From Phascolomyces articulosus (lineage: Eukaryota > Mucoromycota > Mucoromycetes > Mucorales > Lichtheimiaceae), in the NCBI GenBank assembly GCA_025677815.1, contig JAIXMP010000024.1:558001-622000 (forward strand): a stretch of 64,000 nt of DNA, written 5' to 3'. The notes under the pieces were generated by a model that worked only from the letters and a program-made list of their open reading frames with translations, had not been told where the DNA came from and did no database searches. The position numbers were made by a program, and so were the translations under genes. This document shows positions 1 to 12,204 of this stretch, in pieces (the stretch's first letter is position 1; the number at the start of each line of letters is the position of its first letter).

Positions 1-3000
1 TGTCATTGTATAACCTGTCATCTTTTCCGCGCTATACCGAATGGTCGGATAAAAAGTGAGTTCACCCATGTGGAAGATCTAGACTCCTGTTATTTTTTCT
101 TTTTTTTGTAATACACAGTGAATGGGGTAAAAAAAATAAAAAAAATAAAGTGACCCACGTCGAAAAGAAAAAGAAATCTTTTATATTTATCAATTTTTTT
201 TTGGATCGAGTAACTCAAGGATTAATGAGTATTATTTGTTATCTTTTTTATAAACAATAGATTATGATATTATATATTGAATCTCTAAAAACCCAGAAAG
301 GGATTCATGCTGTAAAGAAAAAGGGCGCATAAAAGTACTTTTTCCTTTCCAGTCAAAAGATGAACAAGTTCGCGTTCTTTTTTTTTTTTATCTGGGTAAC
401 ATAAACGGATAGTTTACCGAATTCCTTCGGATTTCTTGCCAATAAAGAAACATAAAAGTCAAAGTAGTGTTATCGTATTTTATCATTAGGAAAATCAGTA
501 GTTTCTATATAATAACTATTCAAACGCTCTCTCTTTTTTTTGTGTAATCCATCTCATACCTTTAAGAAGCAAAGGATGACTTTATATACCATAAAGGAAA
601 GACCCATGGTAACTCATAGCAGTTACCCATCATTAGAATGTGATACAAGATATCTTTAACCACTAGCGTGGTAAAAGTGATGTTCACAAAGACTGATCAA
701 TGTTGAAGAAGGATTTTACCATTGTGTTGTCTCCTTTACCTATTACCCATTCATTTCAATAAATGAAAAAAAATATATAGATAGTTGATAAAATAATTAT
801 TTCTACAAGCTGATATATTTTTTTTTTCTTCAACAGTGTGACATATAACCATATTTAGATAACCTATTATGCAAGATGAAAAATTCTGGTAATGATAGTA
901 TAAAAAATAAAAAGCCCATTTAAAACACAGTGTAATGATGGACAATTTGCCTCTCCGATCAATACTGCTTGAATGATAATAAAAAGTAAAGTGCATCTCC
1001 TCTCTCTCTCTTTCTTTTTCCACTTGCACTCTAACAAATTTGTAGAAAAACTTATTTGTACTTTTTTTTTTAAAAAAAAAGTAGTTGGTAAACATTTTAC
1101 TTTTTTTTCACTCATATCATTCTATGTATATTAAAAGATGTTACCACGCACTGATGCCATAATTTGATCGTCGATCAGAAAATGTAACAAACAAATAATA
1201 TACAAGAAACAAGAAAAAAAAATCATGCAGTTTTTTCTCTCTCTCATGTCAGATGATCAAAATTGATCAATTTTTTTTTTTTGACAAGTACAATTATTAT
1301 TAATAACAACAATTACAAAGTGCATGGGATTACTTAGATAGCAGTGCCATTATTATTATTAGCATTAGTAAAGAACCAATTATAAGTTTGGAAAAATAGA
1401 TTTATTCAGTGAATGATTACTTATCTCATCTTTTGTCACACGAGTTCCTTATATCATAAAATGGATCTTGACTATTATTGAAAATTGACACGGATATATA
1501 TTATTATGAGTTGAAGGCTTTTTTTTTCTTTTGACCTTTGTAGTAGTAGACTGTTTGTTGAACAATAAGAAATAGATAATCTTTTTTTCCCTAGAACACA
1601 GAATATATCTCATTGTCTATTGGAAAAGTATATGTATTCACCAAATGACTTTATTATTAACCACTTGTATAATAAGTAAACCAGCTACTGTATTTTCATT
1701 ATCCATAAATTAAAGTTTATATTATAGCCACTTGATTCATATTCCTCAAGCTTGAATTATAATATTTGTGTTGCGGAAACATTATATTGAGATAAACAAA
1801 GGTTTCTATGGACATAAAGTAAACATGATAGACTGTACTACTTGAATCAACTACTCAAGGAAAAAAATTATTAATTTAGTAGAAAACACAAAACTCTAAT
1901 AAACCTGTTTTTTCACCTTTTTGAAATAGCTATGAAAAATATATACCTTCTTTTTTGTTGAAAATATAATGCAGATCTTACCCTTAAAAAAAAGAAACAG
2001 CGACACGGACAATAAGATAATAAGGGTAGTAGCGGTGGTAATAGTGAATAAATTCTTCCTTGGGTCCATATTATATAAGATATATATAAAAAAAATAATT
2101 CTGAGAAGCATTGATCTGGAACCAATAACTTAAGGATACTCTTACTTGTTCGTAAAAGAATAAACATTTCACTATGGTTATATATTGCTGAGTGGTGAAT
2201 TGTAGTATATATATAAAGTATAAAAATGTTACACCATTGTATACCGAATCTAGTAACTTTATAATTTTCTATTAATAAGATCCATTTTTTTATTTATGAA
2301 ACACGACACTATTTTATATTATCAAGGGCTGATGGGAAATTATCATCATTAAGAAAAAGAAGGGTGTCTATGATGTAGGGAAGGTATAACACAAAAAGTT
2401 TCTATTTAACTCCTTGAAACTAAATTTTCCTTTTCTAGAATGATTTCAATGACCAGACTATAACAAAGGAGGAGGGGGGGGTTACAAAGTAAAGTTTAAA
2501 TCAAATTATTTGGGTGATGCATTTAAATTCATCGTGTTATAATAAACAAAATAACGTGATGTTGAAGCTATATTATTATTAAGATCTTTTCATCCATCAA
2601 TAATAATAGTAAAGATTGTACTACATTTTTCTCTTATGTTATATGTATATATTATTGTACCGTAAAAATAAGTATGTTCATCATGTTTATATAGTTGATC
2701 TCTATTACTTTATGTTATTATTATTATTATTATAAATATATCTAATATTATATATTTATATAAAAAAGAGAGAGAGGAGAAGGAAAAAAAAAAGTAAAAA
2801 GTGGGGGTGAGACTGACTATTATACAATTAAAGTAGTCATAGTGAAGGGTTACCTGACCGGGCATTCTTTATTTCATTTATATTATATATATATATAAAA
2901 AAAAATAAGAATAAAGGAGTAAAAAAAAAAAGCAAGGTACAACAAACCAATGTAATGGTTTTTTTAGATATTTCAGAATTGGTACACGGGCCGGGCTGTA

Positions 3001-3036
3001 CAACATAATTCTTCATCTCTCAATTTCTTTTTTGCC
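1..3036. other. AT-rich intergenic region
   Basis: No coding segment with protein-like composition was found on either strand. The stretch consists of poly-A/T tracts, short TA and ATT runs and low-complexity open frames that read as runs of F, K, I and Y. The last 150 bases (about 2870-3036) are A-rich and would hold the promoter and leader of the first methyltransferase gene. A G-run sits at 2470-2480. Confidence 0.6.
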
Positions 3037-4549
3037 ATGGAAACTGAAAACAAGTTGAAAAACCCCTTTTGCTCATGTTTACGCATAAATATTATGGGCA
3101 CATTTAGTTTTTTTCGTACATTGCTCAAAAAAGACGCTTCCAGCAAAAAATCAAACAAGTCTTCGTCTAAAAGTGATACTACAACACCAGAATCACCTTC
3201 TACCACCAGTACCAACACTTCTTCATTTAACGAATATGCAGAACTAGGAAGACGATATCATACTAGACCAGACGCTTCTTATATTTTACCAAACGATGAT
3301 GAAGGTCAGAGAATAATAATAATAATTTTTTATTATTATTTGTTTTGAACCCGTACCTCTTTTTTTTTATTTATTTCTCCTTCCTTTCTTATTTCTCATG
3401 TGTACTCATTTTTATGTATCCAAATCATAATAAATATAGAAAGCGATCGGGTCCATATGCAACATTGGGTTGTAAAGTTGGCTTTCTCGGGAAATCATGA
3501 TTCTCCCGTGGCAGAAATGCTCGAAGCAGGCGACAACGTACTTGACGCTGGTTGTGGTATGAGAAAATAAATAAAAAAAAAAAAACTTTTTTTTTTCATC
3601 GATTCTTAACAAGATCACTTGGACAACAATCAATAGGACAAAATAAATTAACATTTTTATCTCTCTATCTAAACCATAGGTCCAGCAACATGGCCTTTAG
3701 AAATGGCAGAAATGTATCCTCGGTCCAGATTCTATGGTGTCGATATTTCTTTAGTCTTTCCAACTCAAATCAAACCAAAAAATTGTGAATTCATTCTTCA
3801 TAATCTCGCAGACCCATTACCCTACCCAGATAACTTTTTTTGTTTTGTTCATCAAAGGTTACTTGTCATGGGTCATTTAGAAACAGATTGGCCTAAAATC
3901 ATGAATGAGTTTATGAGAGTGACAAAACCTGGAGGATGGATTGAATGTACTGAATGTACCATGCCTGATCTTGCCAACCCTGGACCCAAAATGAATATCA
4001 TTATGCATTCAGGTAAATAGATTAGATAGATAGATTTATTTTGTTTTTGTTTTTTTTTGTTTTTTCTTTTTTTTACTATCATCATCTTCATCTTTCTCAT
4101 ATATATTATTTCCCTGGTGGCTCTTTTTTATTGTCATACCAATGATAGTGAATGTGATTGCAAAGAAAAAAGGTTTGAATCCAGCAGTTGCATACGAACT
4201 TAAACCACTCTTAGAAGGAGCTGGAGCCATCAATATCGTGGATAGAAAAGTGATTACCCCTGTCGGTCATGGTGGTAAACTGGGTGAATTACTTTGGTAA
4301 GGCTTGTTTTCAATTGATATATTACATACAGAAAAAAAAATAGTTTTCACTAAAATAAAGAAAAATTTTTACAGGGAAGATTTTTATAGTCTATTCATCA
4401 CTTTTCGACCTATTGTTGCCAAATCACATCCTGAATTAGAACCACCGGAAGTTTATGATGCTTTTGTCAAAGACGCCAAAGCTGAATGTGAAGAATATAA
4501 AACTGGGTTTATTTGGCATCGTACGTATGGTCAAAAGCCTGGCTTCTGA
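3037..4549 (+). CDS. SAM-dependent methyltransferase, LaeA/UMTA-like, tandem copy 1
   Basis: Five exons: 3037-3304, 3440-3556, 3680-4012, 4149-4296 and 4375-4549. Intron phases are 1,1,1,2 and the product is about 346 residues. It probably transfers a methyl group from S-adenosylmethionine to an unknown substrate, since the class I Rossmann motif I (VLDAGCG, about residue 123-129) is followed by an acidic post-I segment (FYGVDIS) and a FVHQRLLVMG segment typical of LaeA/UMTA-like fungal enzymes. The C-terminal part carries the family's conserved GHGGKLGELLW block. Compared with the two downstream paralogues it has an extra Ser/Lys/Thr-rich N-terminus of about 50 residues. An internal start at 3094 (MGTFSFF) is equally possible and would expose an N-terminal glycine. 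Domain, copy relationship and intron conservation are seen in the sequence; the LaeA-like label is family knowledge and the substrate is unknown. Confidence 0.88.
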
Positions 4550-6056
4550 GATTGATTCACGAACGAGATGACCAAGACGACCAAGACGACGACGACAGAA
4601 GACGACGAATGACGAAACTAAAATAATAATAATAATAATAACAATTTATACAACATACAACCAATGTGGAACATATAATAATTTTGTTACACATGTGCCT
4701 GCCTCTTTTTTTTTTTTAAAAGTACTACTACAATATTGATTGAGTAGTATATTCTTTCACCATCATCCGATTATACCTCGTGTCATTAGTGTGCGTGTTT
4801 TTTTACATTATATATGTTTTTTTTTTCCTTTTCCCACTTTCTTTCTTCAGTTGTAGATGACAGTAACCAATTTCTGGTTCTGTTTTTTCTTCTCTCTCTT
4901 TATTTTTTTTTTTTACTTTCTTTATTTTGTTCCCCTATAGAAAAATCAGTAATACTTTTGTTTTCTTTTTGTACTATGTATCCTTATATAAACTCACGCA
5001 CACACACACACACCCACACACATATTTCTCAACGTGTCACTCTTTCTTATAAAAGTGAGCGTTATTACTTAGATCAAAAAGTGCCAATTTTTTCATTTCA
5101 ACTCCCGCTAAATATAAGGAATTTTATATACCACCATTTTACCATTTATTTATTTATTATTATTGCAAACAATAAACAAACAAACTTTTTGAAACTATGG
5201 ATAGTCTACTACTACTGCTACTACCATAGTATATAATCTTCATAGTTATCAATAAGAAGAAGAAAAAAAAGGGGGAAAACAATCAGCCGAATGTGTATCG
5301 CGCAAATAAAGTGTGTTTGTCCCTTGAAAAATGCCAAGTTAAATAAACACATTTATGTTTGACCAATTGATTTTCAATGGTGACACATGTGACATTGCAT
5401 ATCAATAAGTATTATAAAAACGCTTTAAAAGGTTGTACAAGTAAAAAAAAAAAGAGAGATTCTTTTCTTTTTAAAATTGTGATACGATCTGATCATGAAA
5501 ATCCTTTTCTTCTTGTTTATAAACGTTTTTTTTTATAACATAATAGCCATGGATATGGTACCAATCGAAAGAAAAAAAAAAGATGGGTCTAACTTATATA
5601 AATATACACCATCATCACATGATTTGTCTTTATTCTTTTGTCAATAAATAGGTTGTCTATTAATAAAAAAAAGGAAGGATATTCTCGAGGAAGAAGAAGA
5701 AGAAGAACGTTCAGAGTTTATAATTGACAATTCCATATTATAATATAGTTTTCTAACAACAACGACGAATAAATATCAAATGTTGTAAACATTCAATTCC
5801 ATCTTGACTCTTCGGCCAAACTGCCCGTCAGTATTTACATGATAGAAAAAAATCACCAAATATGAGAGTAATACAAAAGCATAATTGAGTTTCGATCGTC
5901 TTATTACTATATGAAAACTGTCACCGAATAATGTCATCATTTTCTTTTTTTCTATTCATATATATATATATTTTCATATTTGTTGTTGTACATTGCCTTT
6001 TTCTTTACTCTTCATTTCAAACATCATTGTAAAATAATCATCTCTCTTTTGAAAAG
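4550..6056. repeat. Intergenic region with CA microsatellite and duplicated flank block
   Basis: AT-rich spacer between methyltransferase copies 1 and 2. It contains a CA-rich microsatellite at about 4985-5022 and, at 5055-5114, a block that recurs at 9964-10025 downstream of copy 3. The identical core is 33 bp, at 5070-5102 and 9979-10011. Open frames in this stretch are pyrimidine-rich low complexity and do not look coding. Confidence 0.6.
5055..5114 (+). repeat. Duplicated flanking block, unit A (downstream of copy 1)
   Basis: About 60 bp that reappear with a few mismatches and two small gaps at 9964-10025. The identical core covers 5070-5102. It lies about 500 bp after the stop of methyltransferase copy 1 and looks like co-duplicated 3' flank. 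No open reading frame accounts for it. Confidence 0.75.
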
Positions 6057-7396
6057 ATGACTTTGAATATCGATGAACAACCACCAGCTCATGCCAATGA
6101 GAATGAAGGAAATGATTACAAAGACCAGAGTAGAAAATATCATGAAAATGTCAATGCTGCCTATGTTCTTCCGGAAGATGAAATGGGTAAAGTGACCTTC
6201 TTTAATTTTGTGCATATAACTGCATATATATATATATTTGCATTATTTATTAATAATTATACCATGATAAAAAAAACCTAGAAAACGATCGATTGTATAT
6301 GCAACATTATGCTCTTAAACTTGCCTTTGGTGCCAACTTTGATTCTCCTATTGAAGAAGAGTTAGAACAAGGGATTACAGTATTAGATAGTGGCTGTGGT
6401 ATGTAATAAGACTCTCTTCTATTTATAAAAAAAAAGCAAAAACGGATGATCAGCATTGCATATACATCCAAAAAGTAGGATTAGTTTAATAGTTTTTAGT
6501 TTATTGCTAATCGAGATTTGACCTTATGGATGATAATCCACCCCCTTTTTTATTATTTCCCCAGGACCGGGTACATGGACATTGGATATGGCACAGCAAT
6601 ATCCTCAATCCAAGTTTTATGGGTTAGATATTTCTTCAGTCTTTCCAACTGAAATCAAACCTTCCAATACTGAATTTCAGCTTCATAACATTACTGAACC
6701 AGCTCCATTTCCGGAAAATACATTTGATTATGTTCATCAACGTCTGTTAGTGATGGGACTTCGAAATGAAGAATGGAAAAAAGTGATTTCCAATTATTTA
6801 CAAGTTCTTAAATCGAATGGTTATTTTGAATTTACTGAATGTACTACAGATTTAGTCAATGGTGGACCCAAAATGACACTTCTTATGGATTGCAGTAAGA
6901 ATTCCTTTTTTTTTTTTTTTTTTTTTTTTTTTTGCAGTTTTAATTTCCTCTTGTTCTATATAAAAGAAAACCAACTTTTTATTTGTGATATATATATATA
7001 TCTATAGTGAAGACAATTGCTACAATGAAAGATCTTCATATTGAAGTTTACAGAGATTTTGCTTCATACTTTGAAGAAGCAGGTGCAATCAATGTAAGAT
7101 CTAGACAATTGATTGCTCCATTCAATCATACTAATAAAGTGGGTGAATTGTTATGGTAAAGTATATAAATTTCTCTATTATTTTTTTTTTCTGCATAATG
7201 AATATTAAAATAATGTTTTATATATAGGAAGGATTACTGTATGATGTTCACAGCATTAAAACCTATTGTTGCCAAAACACATCCTGAACTTGCAAGTGAA
7301 GAAGCCTATGCAAAGTTCATGGAAGAAACTGGAGAAGAATGCAAGGAATACAAGACACATTTGATCTTTTCTCGATGTTATGGACAAAAGCCATAA
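6057..7396 (+). CDS. SAM-dependent methyltransferase, LaeA/UMTA-like, tandem copy 2
   Basis: Five exons: 6057-6186, 6282-6398, 6565-6894, 7008-7155 and 7228-7396, giving about 297 residues with the same intron positions and phases (1,1,1,2) as its neighbours. Exons 2 and 4 have exactly the same lengths as in copies 1 and 3 (117 and 148 nt). Motif I reads VLDSGCGPG (about residues 77-85), followed by FYGLDIS and FDYVHQRLLVMG. The start is the first ATG before the conserved YVLPEDE segment, and the leader just upstream is purine-rich. Intron 3 carries an uninterrupted T tract of about 27 nt at 6905-6931. Likely a cytosolic methyltransferase; the substrate cannot be read from the sequence. It shares the EELEQGITVLDSGCG stretch with copy 3, so these two are probably the most recent pair. 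Confidence 0.9.
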
Positions 7397-8520
7397 TAAT
7401 GAATTGGTTGAAAACAATCTGTCTTTATGTATATTAGTTACTTATAACCCATATTAGATATTCCCTCTCTTATAAATATATTATATTATTTTTATATATC
7501 CCTCTTTTTCCTATCAAAAAAAACCCCCCATCTTTCCCATAATTCCCATAATATACATATATAAAAAGGCTGTAATTGAAATAGGAAGAAAGAACTTCTT
7601 GTAAGGTACAAAATAAAAATAAAAAGTCCGCTAAAAAAGGCATATAAATGTGTAGTGGCAAATAATAGCTTAACTAAAACACACATATATATACTATAAC
7701 TTTTAGGTTGTTGATATGCTATTTTTTTTTTACCGGATAATAGATCAAGGTATGGAATAGTGTGTGTGTCTGTGGATGAGAAATAGGCTAAATAGCATTA
7801 ATCGCCGCCTATCCTTACTTCGTGGTACCTCAGTGGCACATGCTCATTTGTCAAAAAAAATACGTCTTGTTTTAATTTTTTTTAAAAATAAAATCGAGCT
7901 CATACAAATAAATGGATGGGGGGAAAAACTTAACTGATTCCATGAATTGGGAAAATAGACGGATATAAAGAAGGTAAAAGGAAAAGCTTATCGCGATTGA
8001 TATAGTATATAGAGTATATAATATCAAAAAAAAATATTATTCTATTTCATACAAATAAGGGTTGTCATGGAAGAACAAGCAAAAAAAAATTAGTGCAGTA
8101 CTACTCTAGATCAAAGTTATACAACATTCTCGATTACACTCTATTTATATATACATAGGTAAAAAAAAAAAAAAAAGAAACACTGAGCTGGTTTCCCAAT
8201 GATAAATCTCTCACACACACAACATCTTTTTTTTCTTAACCATAAAATAATGATATCAAATCAATCTATATAGGAAGGATAGAAACATCCATCGTTCAAT
8301 GGACGACAACGCGTTACAACCTTCGGGCCGTTTTATGTTTGTTGGAAAGGATATTACACAAAAGAAGAAACTCCGAATCAACAAATTCTTTAAATAAAAC
8401 GTTTCCTTGTACTTGCCTTTCTGTTTGTTGCACCACACTCTTTTTCTTTAGTTTTCCTTTTTATCCACATACCCGGATAGTATTATATATATATATCTAT
8501 ATATATATCCATAATAAACA
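7397..8520. other. AT-rich intergenic region between methyltransferase copies 2 and 3
   Basis: No coding segment is supported. It contains poly-A runs (for example 8162-8175), a short CA run near 8212-8220 and, immediately upstream of the copy 3 start, alternating TA tracts at about 8482-8508 that could serve as a TATA-like promoter element. Confidence 0.5.
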
Positions 8521-9835
8521 ATGTCTGTACAAGCAGTCGAGCCAAATAGCATTACTGAAAAGGATGTCCAATACAAGGATGAAGGACGTCGTTATCATGG
8601 AAAGGATGCTGGTTACATTCTTCCTGATGATGAAATTGGTAATTGTTTATCATGGCTCCTAACATGAAAAAAAAAGAAAGACTAGTTTTTATTCTGTGTA
8701 ATATAAACCCTTTTCCTCTAACCTTAACTTCTTTTTTAAAAATAAAAATAGAGAATGATAGAATGAATATGCAACATTATTGTATCAAGACTGCATTTGG
8801 TGCCAATTTCCATGCCCCTATTGAAGAACAACTTGAACAAGGCATTACAGTATTAGATAGTGGTTGTGGTACGTTTTATATTTTGGGAAAAGAAGAAAGA
8901 AGGGGAATGTAGACCATAGATATATAAAAGAGAGAGAGAAAAAAAAAAGAAAACTAATTTAATAATATATAGGCCCTGGTGCATGGGTTCTTGATATGGC
9001 AAAGCAATATCCTCAATCTAAATTCAATGGTCTTGATATCTCAGAAGTTTTCCCCATGGAAATCAAACCTGTGAATGCCGAATTTCAAGCTCATAACATT
9101 GCTCATTCCATTCCTTTCCCAGACAATCATTTTGATTTTATTCATCAACGATTATTGGTGATGGGTCTTAGGGAGACAGAATGGCCTGCTGTGGTTGGTA
9201 ATTTCATGCGTACACTGAAACCTGGTGGATGGCTCGAATTGACTGAATGTACCTCACCTGAACTTATCAACCGAGGTCCCAAGATGGGTATTCTTATGGA
9301 TGCTGGTACGTTACCATAAAGAAAGAAGTGGTAGAAAGTTTTGAGTAAAAGTTGATATGATTGTTGTTGTTATCTAAATGTTTACTTTTATTTTCAATGG
9401 GTTGTAAAATAATATAATATATAGTCAATGAAGTAGCATTAGCAAAGGGTCTTTTACCTAATGCTACAAGACACATTGAAAGATTCATAAAGGAAGCAGG
9501 CTTTACCAACATTGTTACTCAAGAACTTCATACACCTGTTAACCATGGCAACAAAGTGGGAGAACTCCTCTGGTAAGAAAAAAAGAGTAACTTTTCATAA
9601 AAGGTAATATTAGTGCAATGTATTCATTGTTGTATTACAAATCTATAGGAAGGACTTCCGTATGTTGTACACAGCTATGCGCCCCATTATTGGTAAAGCA
9701 TACCCTGAATATGCAAGTGAAGAAGCTTATGAACAATTTATGGAAGATGCTGGAGAAGAATGCAAGGAATACAAGAGTGCCTTTATCTGGGTTCGTTCTT
9801 ATGGACAAAAGCCAGAAGTGCCTACTGAAAATTAA
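8521..9835 (+). CDS. SAM-dependent methyltransferase, LaeA/UMTA-like, tandem copy 3
   Basis: Five exons: 8521-8638, 8752-8868, 8973-9305, 9425-9572 and 9649-9835, giving about 300 residues. Motif I is VLDSGCGPG (about residues 73-81), followed by FNGLDIS, FDFIHQRLLVMG and a LKPGGWLELTECT segment, so the Rossmann core is complete. All four intron positions and phases match copies 1 and 2, which supports descent by tandem duplication of a whole gene rather than retroposition. The ATG at 8521 follows an A-rich leader and directly precedes the conserved GRRYHGKDAGYILPDDE region. A 60-bp block 130 bp beyond the stop is shared with the downstream flank of copy 1. Substrate unknown. Confidence 0.9.
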
Positions 9836-9963
9836 GGGTATTTTTGTATGAACCTAGTAATTCACACTATACCCATATAATTACTATCTATTTCTTTTCT
9901 TTTTTTTTGTATTTTTATTGACAAGCATAATTTATTGTATTATAATACCCCCATATATAAATA

Positions 9964-10025
9964 GTGCGCGTTACTACATAGATCAAAAAGTGCCAATTTT
10001 TTCATTTCAACCCCCCTGCTAAATA
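9964..10025 (+). repeat. Duplicated flanking block, unit B (downstream of copy 3)
   Basis: Partner of the block at 5055-5114, with the identical core at 9979-10011. It begins about 130 bp after the stop of methyltransferase copy 3, close enough to lie in its 3' UTR or terminator region. The conservation is noncoding. Confidence 0.75.
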
Positions 10026-12062
10026 GAAAGAATTTAATGACCAGTGTAATTTAATGATTGTATTCAAAAGCAATAAAAAAAACAATTTTTCTAATTATAA
10101 TAAGAAGTAAGATTGAATTGAATTCAATATACTTATGTTCTTTGTTATATATCCATTAGTAATTTTTTTTATTGAAGTGAAGATGGTAACATGAGCGCAG
10201 CAAAACATCAATGGTCATCTATGTTACTTTTCACTATGTCTGGTATCTCTTTTGCTAAGAACTATATCAATCTGCTCTATTTTATAAAACAAGATTTTAA
10301 ATTACCAATGGTCCTATAAGTACTTATAATTTATCTATTTTTCTGATAAAAAAAATGTCCATGTGTTTGATTACATATATTTCTAGTGTTATATATCTAT
10401 GGTGGTGTGTTGGAACATTTACATTTTCTATATATATATATAAGTTTTATATATTTGTTGGTTTGTTTATTTATACGCAGTAAATTGCAATAATTGCATA
10501 AAAATAATTCTACGTATCAAAAATTGTTGCGCAGCTATATGCCATAGTAAACTACCAACAATTATATAACAGCATTTAAAAGTGTCAATAAAAGCGATGA
10601 CTGTATATTATTTCGCAGTGACTACGAAATATCGCAGCATGTTAATATTATATAAATGACTAACCGATATTTTGTACCAGAAAAAATAAAACATGACATC
10701 TCACAGCATCAGTAACTTGGTGGGCGCAGCTTTTTATTTTATAACTGCAGTAGAATACATAAAAACCAGTATATCTAGCATTTACAGTCATTATATTTTG
10801 TTGACTCTAAGCATCATGAACTATAGGCAAAAAGTATGTTGATGGAAAGGTTGTTCAAGAATGACGTATATAGTACTCATATAAAAAAAAAGAGTTTGTG
10901 AAACACAATCCAAGCATAAAGAGGTAACCGCGGGACCAATGCATTAAATAAAAGGTTTCACAACATTGACATCCACATCCGTGCCCACCAGGGCCCTTAA
11001 CAACGCATGGTAGATGAATTTTCTCTGCTTCACAAACATAAAAGCTATTACCTAATTCTCCTTCTTATATTAACCTTTATCCCAAGTAGTATTTTTTCAA
11101 GTACATTGCCAGAAGTGAAAAAAGAAAAAGTTTCTCAAGGTTTTTCAAATTATAAGGTAATTAAACCGCAGCCACAGTTTTATGGAAGAGTTTAATAGGT
11201 AGCACGAAAGAACTCTTCTGTATCACATAGTTTAAAACGTTATTTGTCAAAAGTGTAAATCTCCATTTTTTTTTGTTGAAGGGGTCTGAGAATAACTTGT
11301 ATAGAATCAAAAATAATGCAAGAACGGAGTGAGACTTTAAAAATCATGATGGTAGTTGTTATTATTAGTATTACTACAAATTACAATTCTTTCTCATGTT
11401 ATTATTATTGGAGGAAAAAAAAATCAATATATAAATTATAGTTTATCTCACACGGCAACAATCTATGTGTATGGATCAAGAAAACGGAGGACTATCTCCG
11501 AGCTGAGTTATGGATTGTCATCATCAGTCGTTTTTGGCGATTTACTACTGACTTCCATCACAAATAGGTTTTTAGATTGTTGGTTGGACAGGAATATAAA
11601 TTTCCTGAGTATAATAAAACTTGTATCAAGATGGATAAAGAACAAAAATACACACGCTGGTAATACAAAGATAGGATATTTGGTACCTTGATGGCTGTCA
11701 TCTGTTTCGAGGAAGAAAAGGAGCAGGAGCTCTTGTGTAAACCTAATGTAATGTCACAAAATTAATTGTGTGCGCCAGAATAAATTGAATAGACACTTGT
11801 CATTAGAAAAAAAATTAGCCATCGGCTTGGTACATAAGTTTTTAACAGTCATTTATACAGTATTATGTTGTCAGGAACATTCATGCGCCGCCATTTTTTT
11901 ATGGGGTATTGATGAGTATTCATTATTATGTGTATATATAGTAGATGATTGGCTTACTTTCATACATACTCATAAATTTATGCTGCACCTATTATGTTTG
12001 AGTAATATTATAATGCAAGATAATCTATTCTGTTCAATGGGAATTTGTGTTCAATGTTACGT
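10026..12062. other. Gene desert, first part; only weak small open frames
   Basis: No recognisable gene. Two short plus-strand frames were examined: one from the ATG at 10192 encoding about 42 residues, and one at 11007-11195 encoding 62 residues with a hydrophobic segment near residues 14-29 that could be a signal peptide or anchor. Neither has a recognisable relative or convincing flanking exons. The rest is AT-rich with TA runs at about 10428-10445. Confidence 0.45.
11007..11195 (+). CDS. Possible small secreted or membrane peptide (weak)
   Basis: A 62-codon frame begins MVDEFSLLHKHKSYY and continues with a leucine/isoleucine-rich segment (YLILLLILTFIPSSIF) ending at a plausible signal-peptidase site, then a Lys/Val/Gln tail. 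A possible splice donor (GTAATT) lies inside it at about 11156. I do not recognise it, and it could be chance in AT-rich DNA. It stands alone, kilobases from any well-supported gene. Confidence 0.2.
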   Translation: MVDEFSLLHKHKSYYLILLLILTFIPSSIFSSTLPEVKKEKVSQGFSNYKVIKPQPQFYGRV

Positions 12063-12204
12063 TCTGGTTGCTCCGATTGCTCCGATTGCTCTGAATGCTA
12101 TGAATACTCTGGTTGCTTTGAATGCTCTGAATGCTCTGGTTGCTCTGAATGCTATGGATGCTCTGGTTGCTCCGATTGCTCCGATTGCGCTGGTTGCTCT
12201 GATT
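12063..12204. repeat. 9-bp minisatellite
   Basis: Fifteen tandem copies plus a partial copy of a 9-bp unit with variants of TCTGGTTGC, TCCGATTGC and TCTGAATGC. The period is a multiple of three, so all frames stay open. One strand reads as Ala/Leu/Asn/Pro repeats and the other as Ser/Asn/Gln/Ile repeats, which explains the long open frames covering it on both strands. The variants recur in a non-random order (for example the doublet TCCGATTGC occurs near both ends), suggesting expansion in multi-unit steps. Confidence 0.85.

Noticed and set aside
4814..5236. 140-codon plus-strand open frame after methyltransferase copy 1
   Set aside because: It reads as Phe/Leu/Ser runs over pyrimidine tracts and a CA microsatellite (THTHTHTH), with no domain or exon context.
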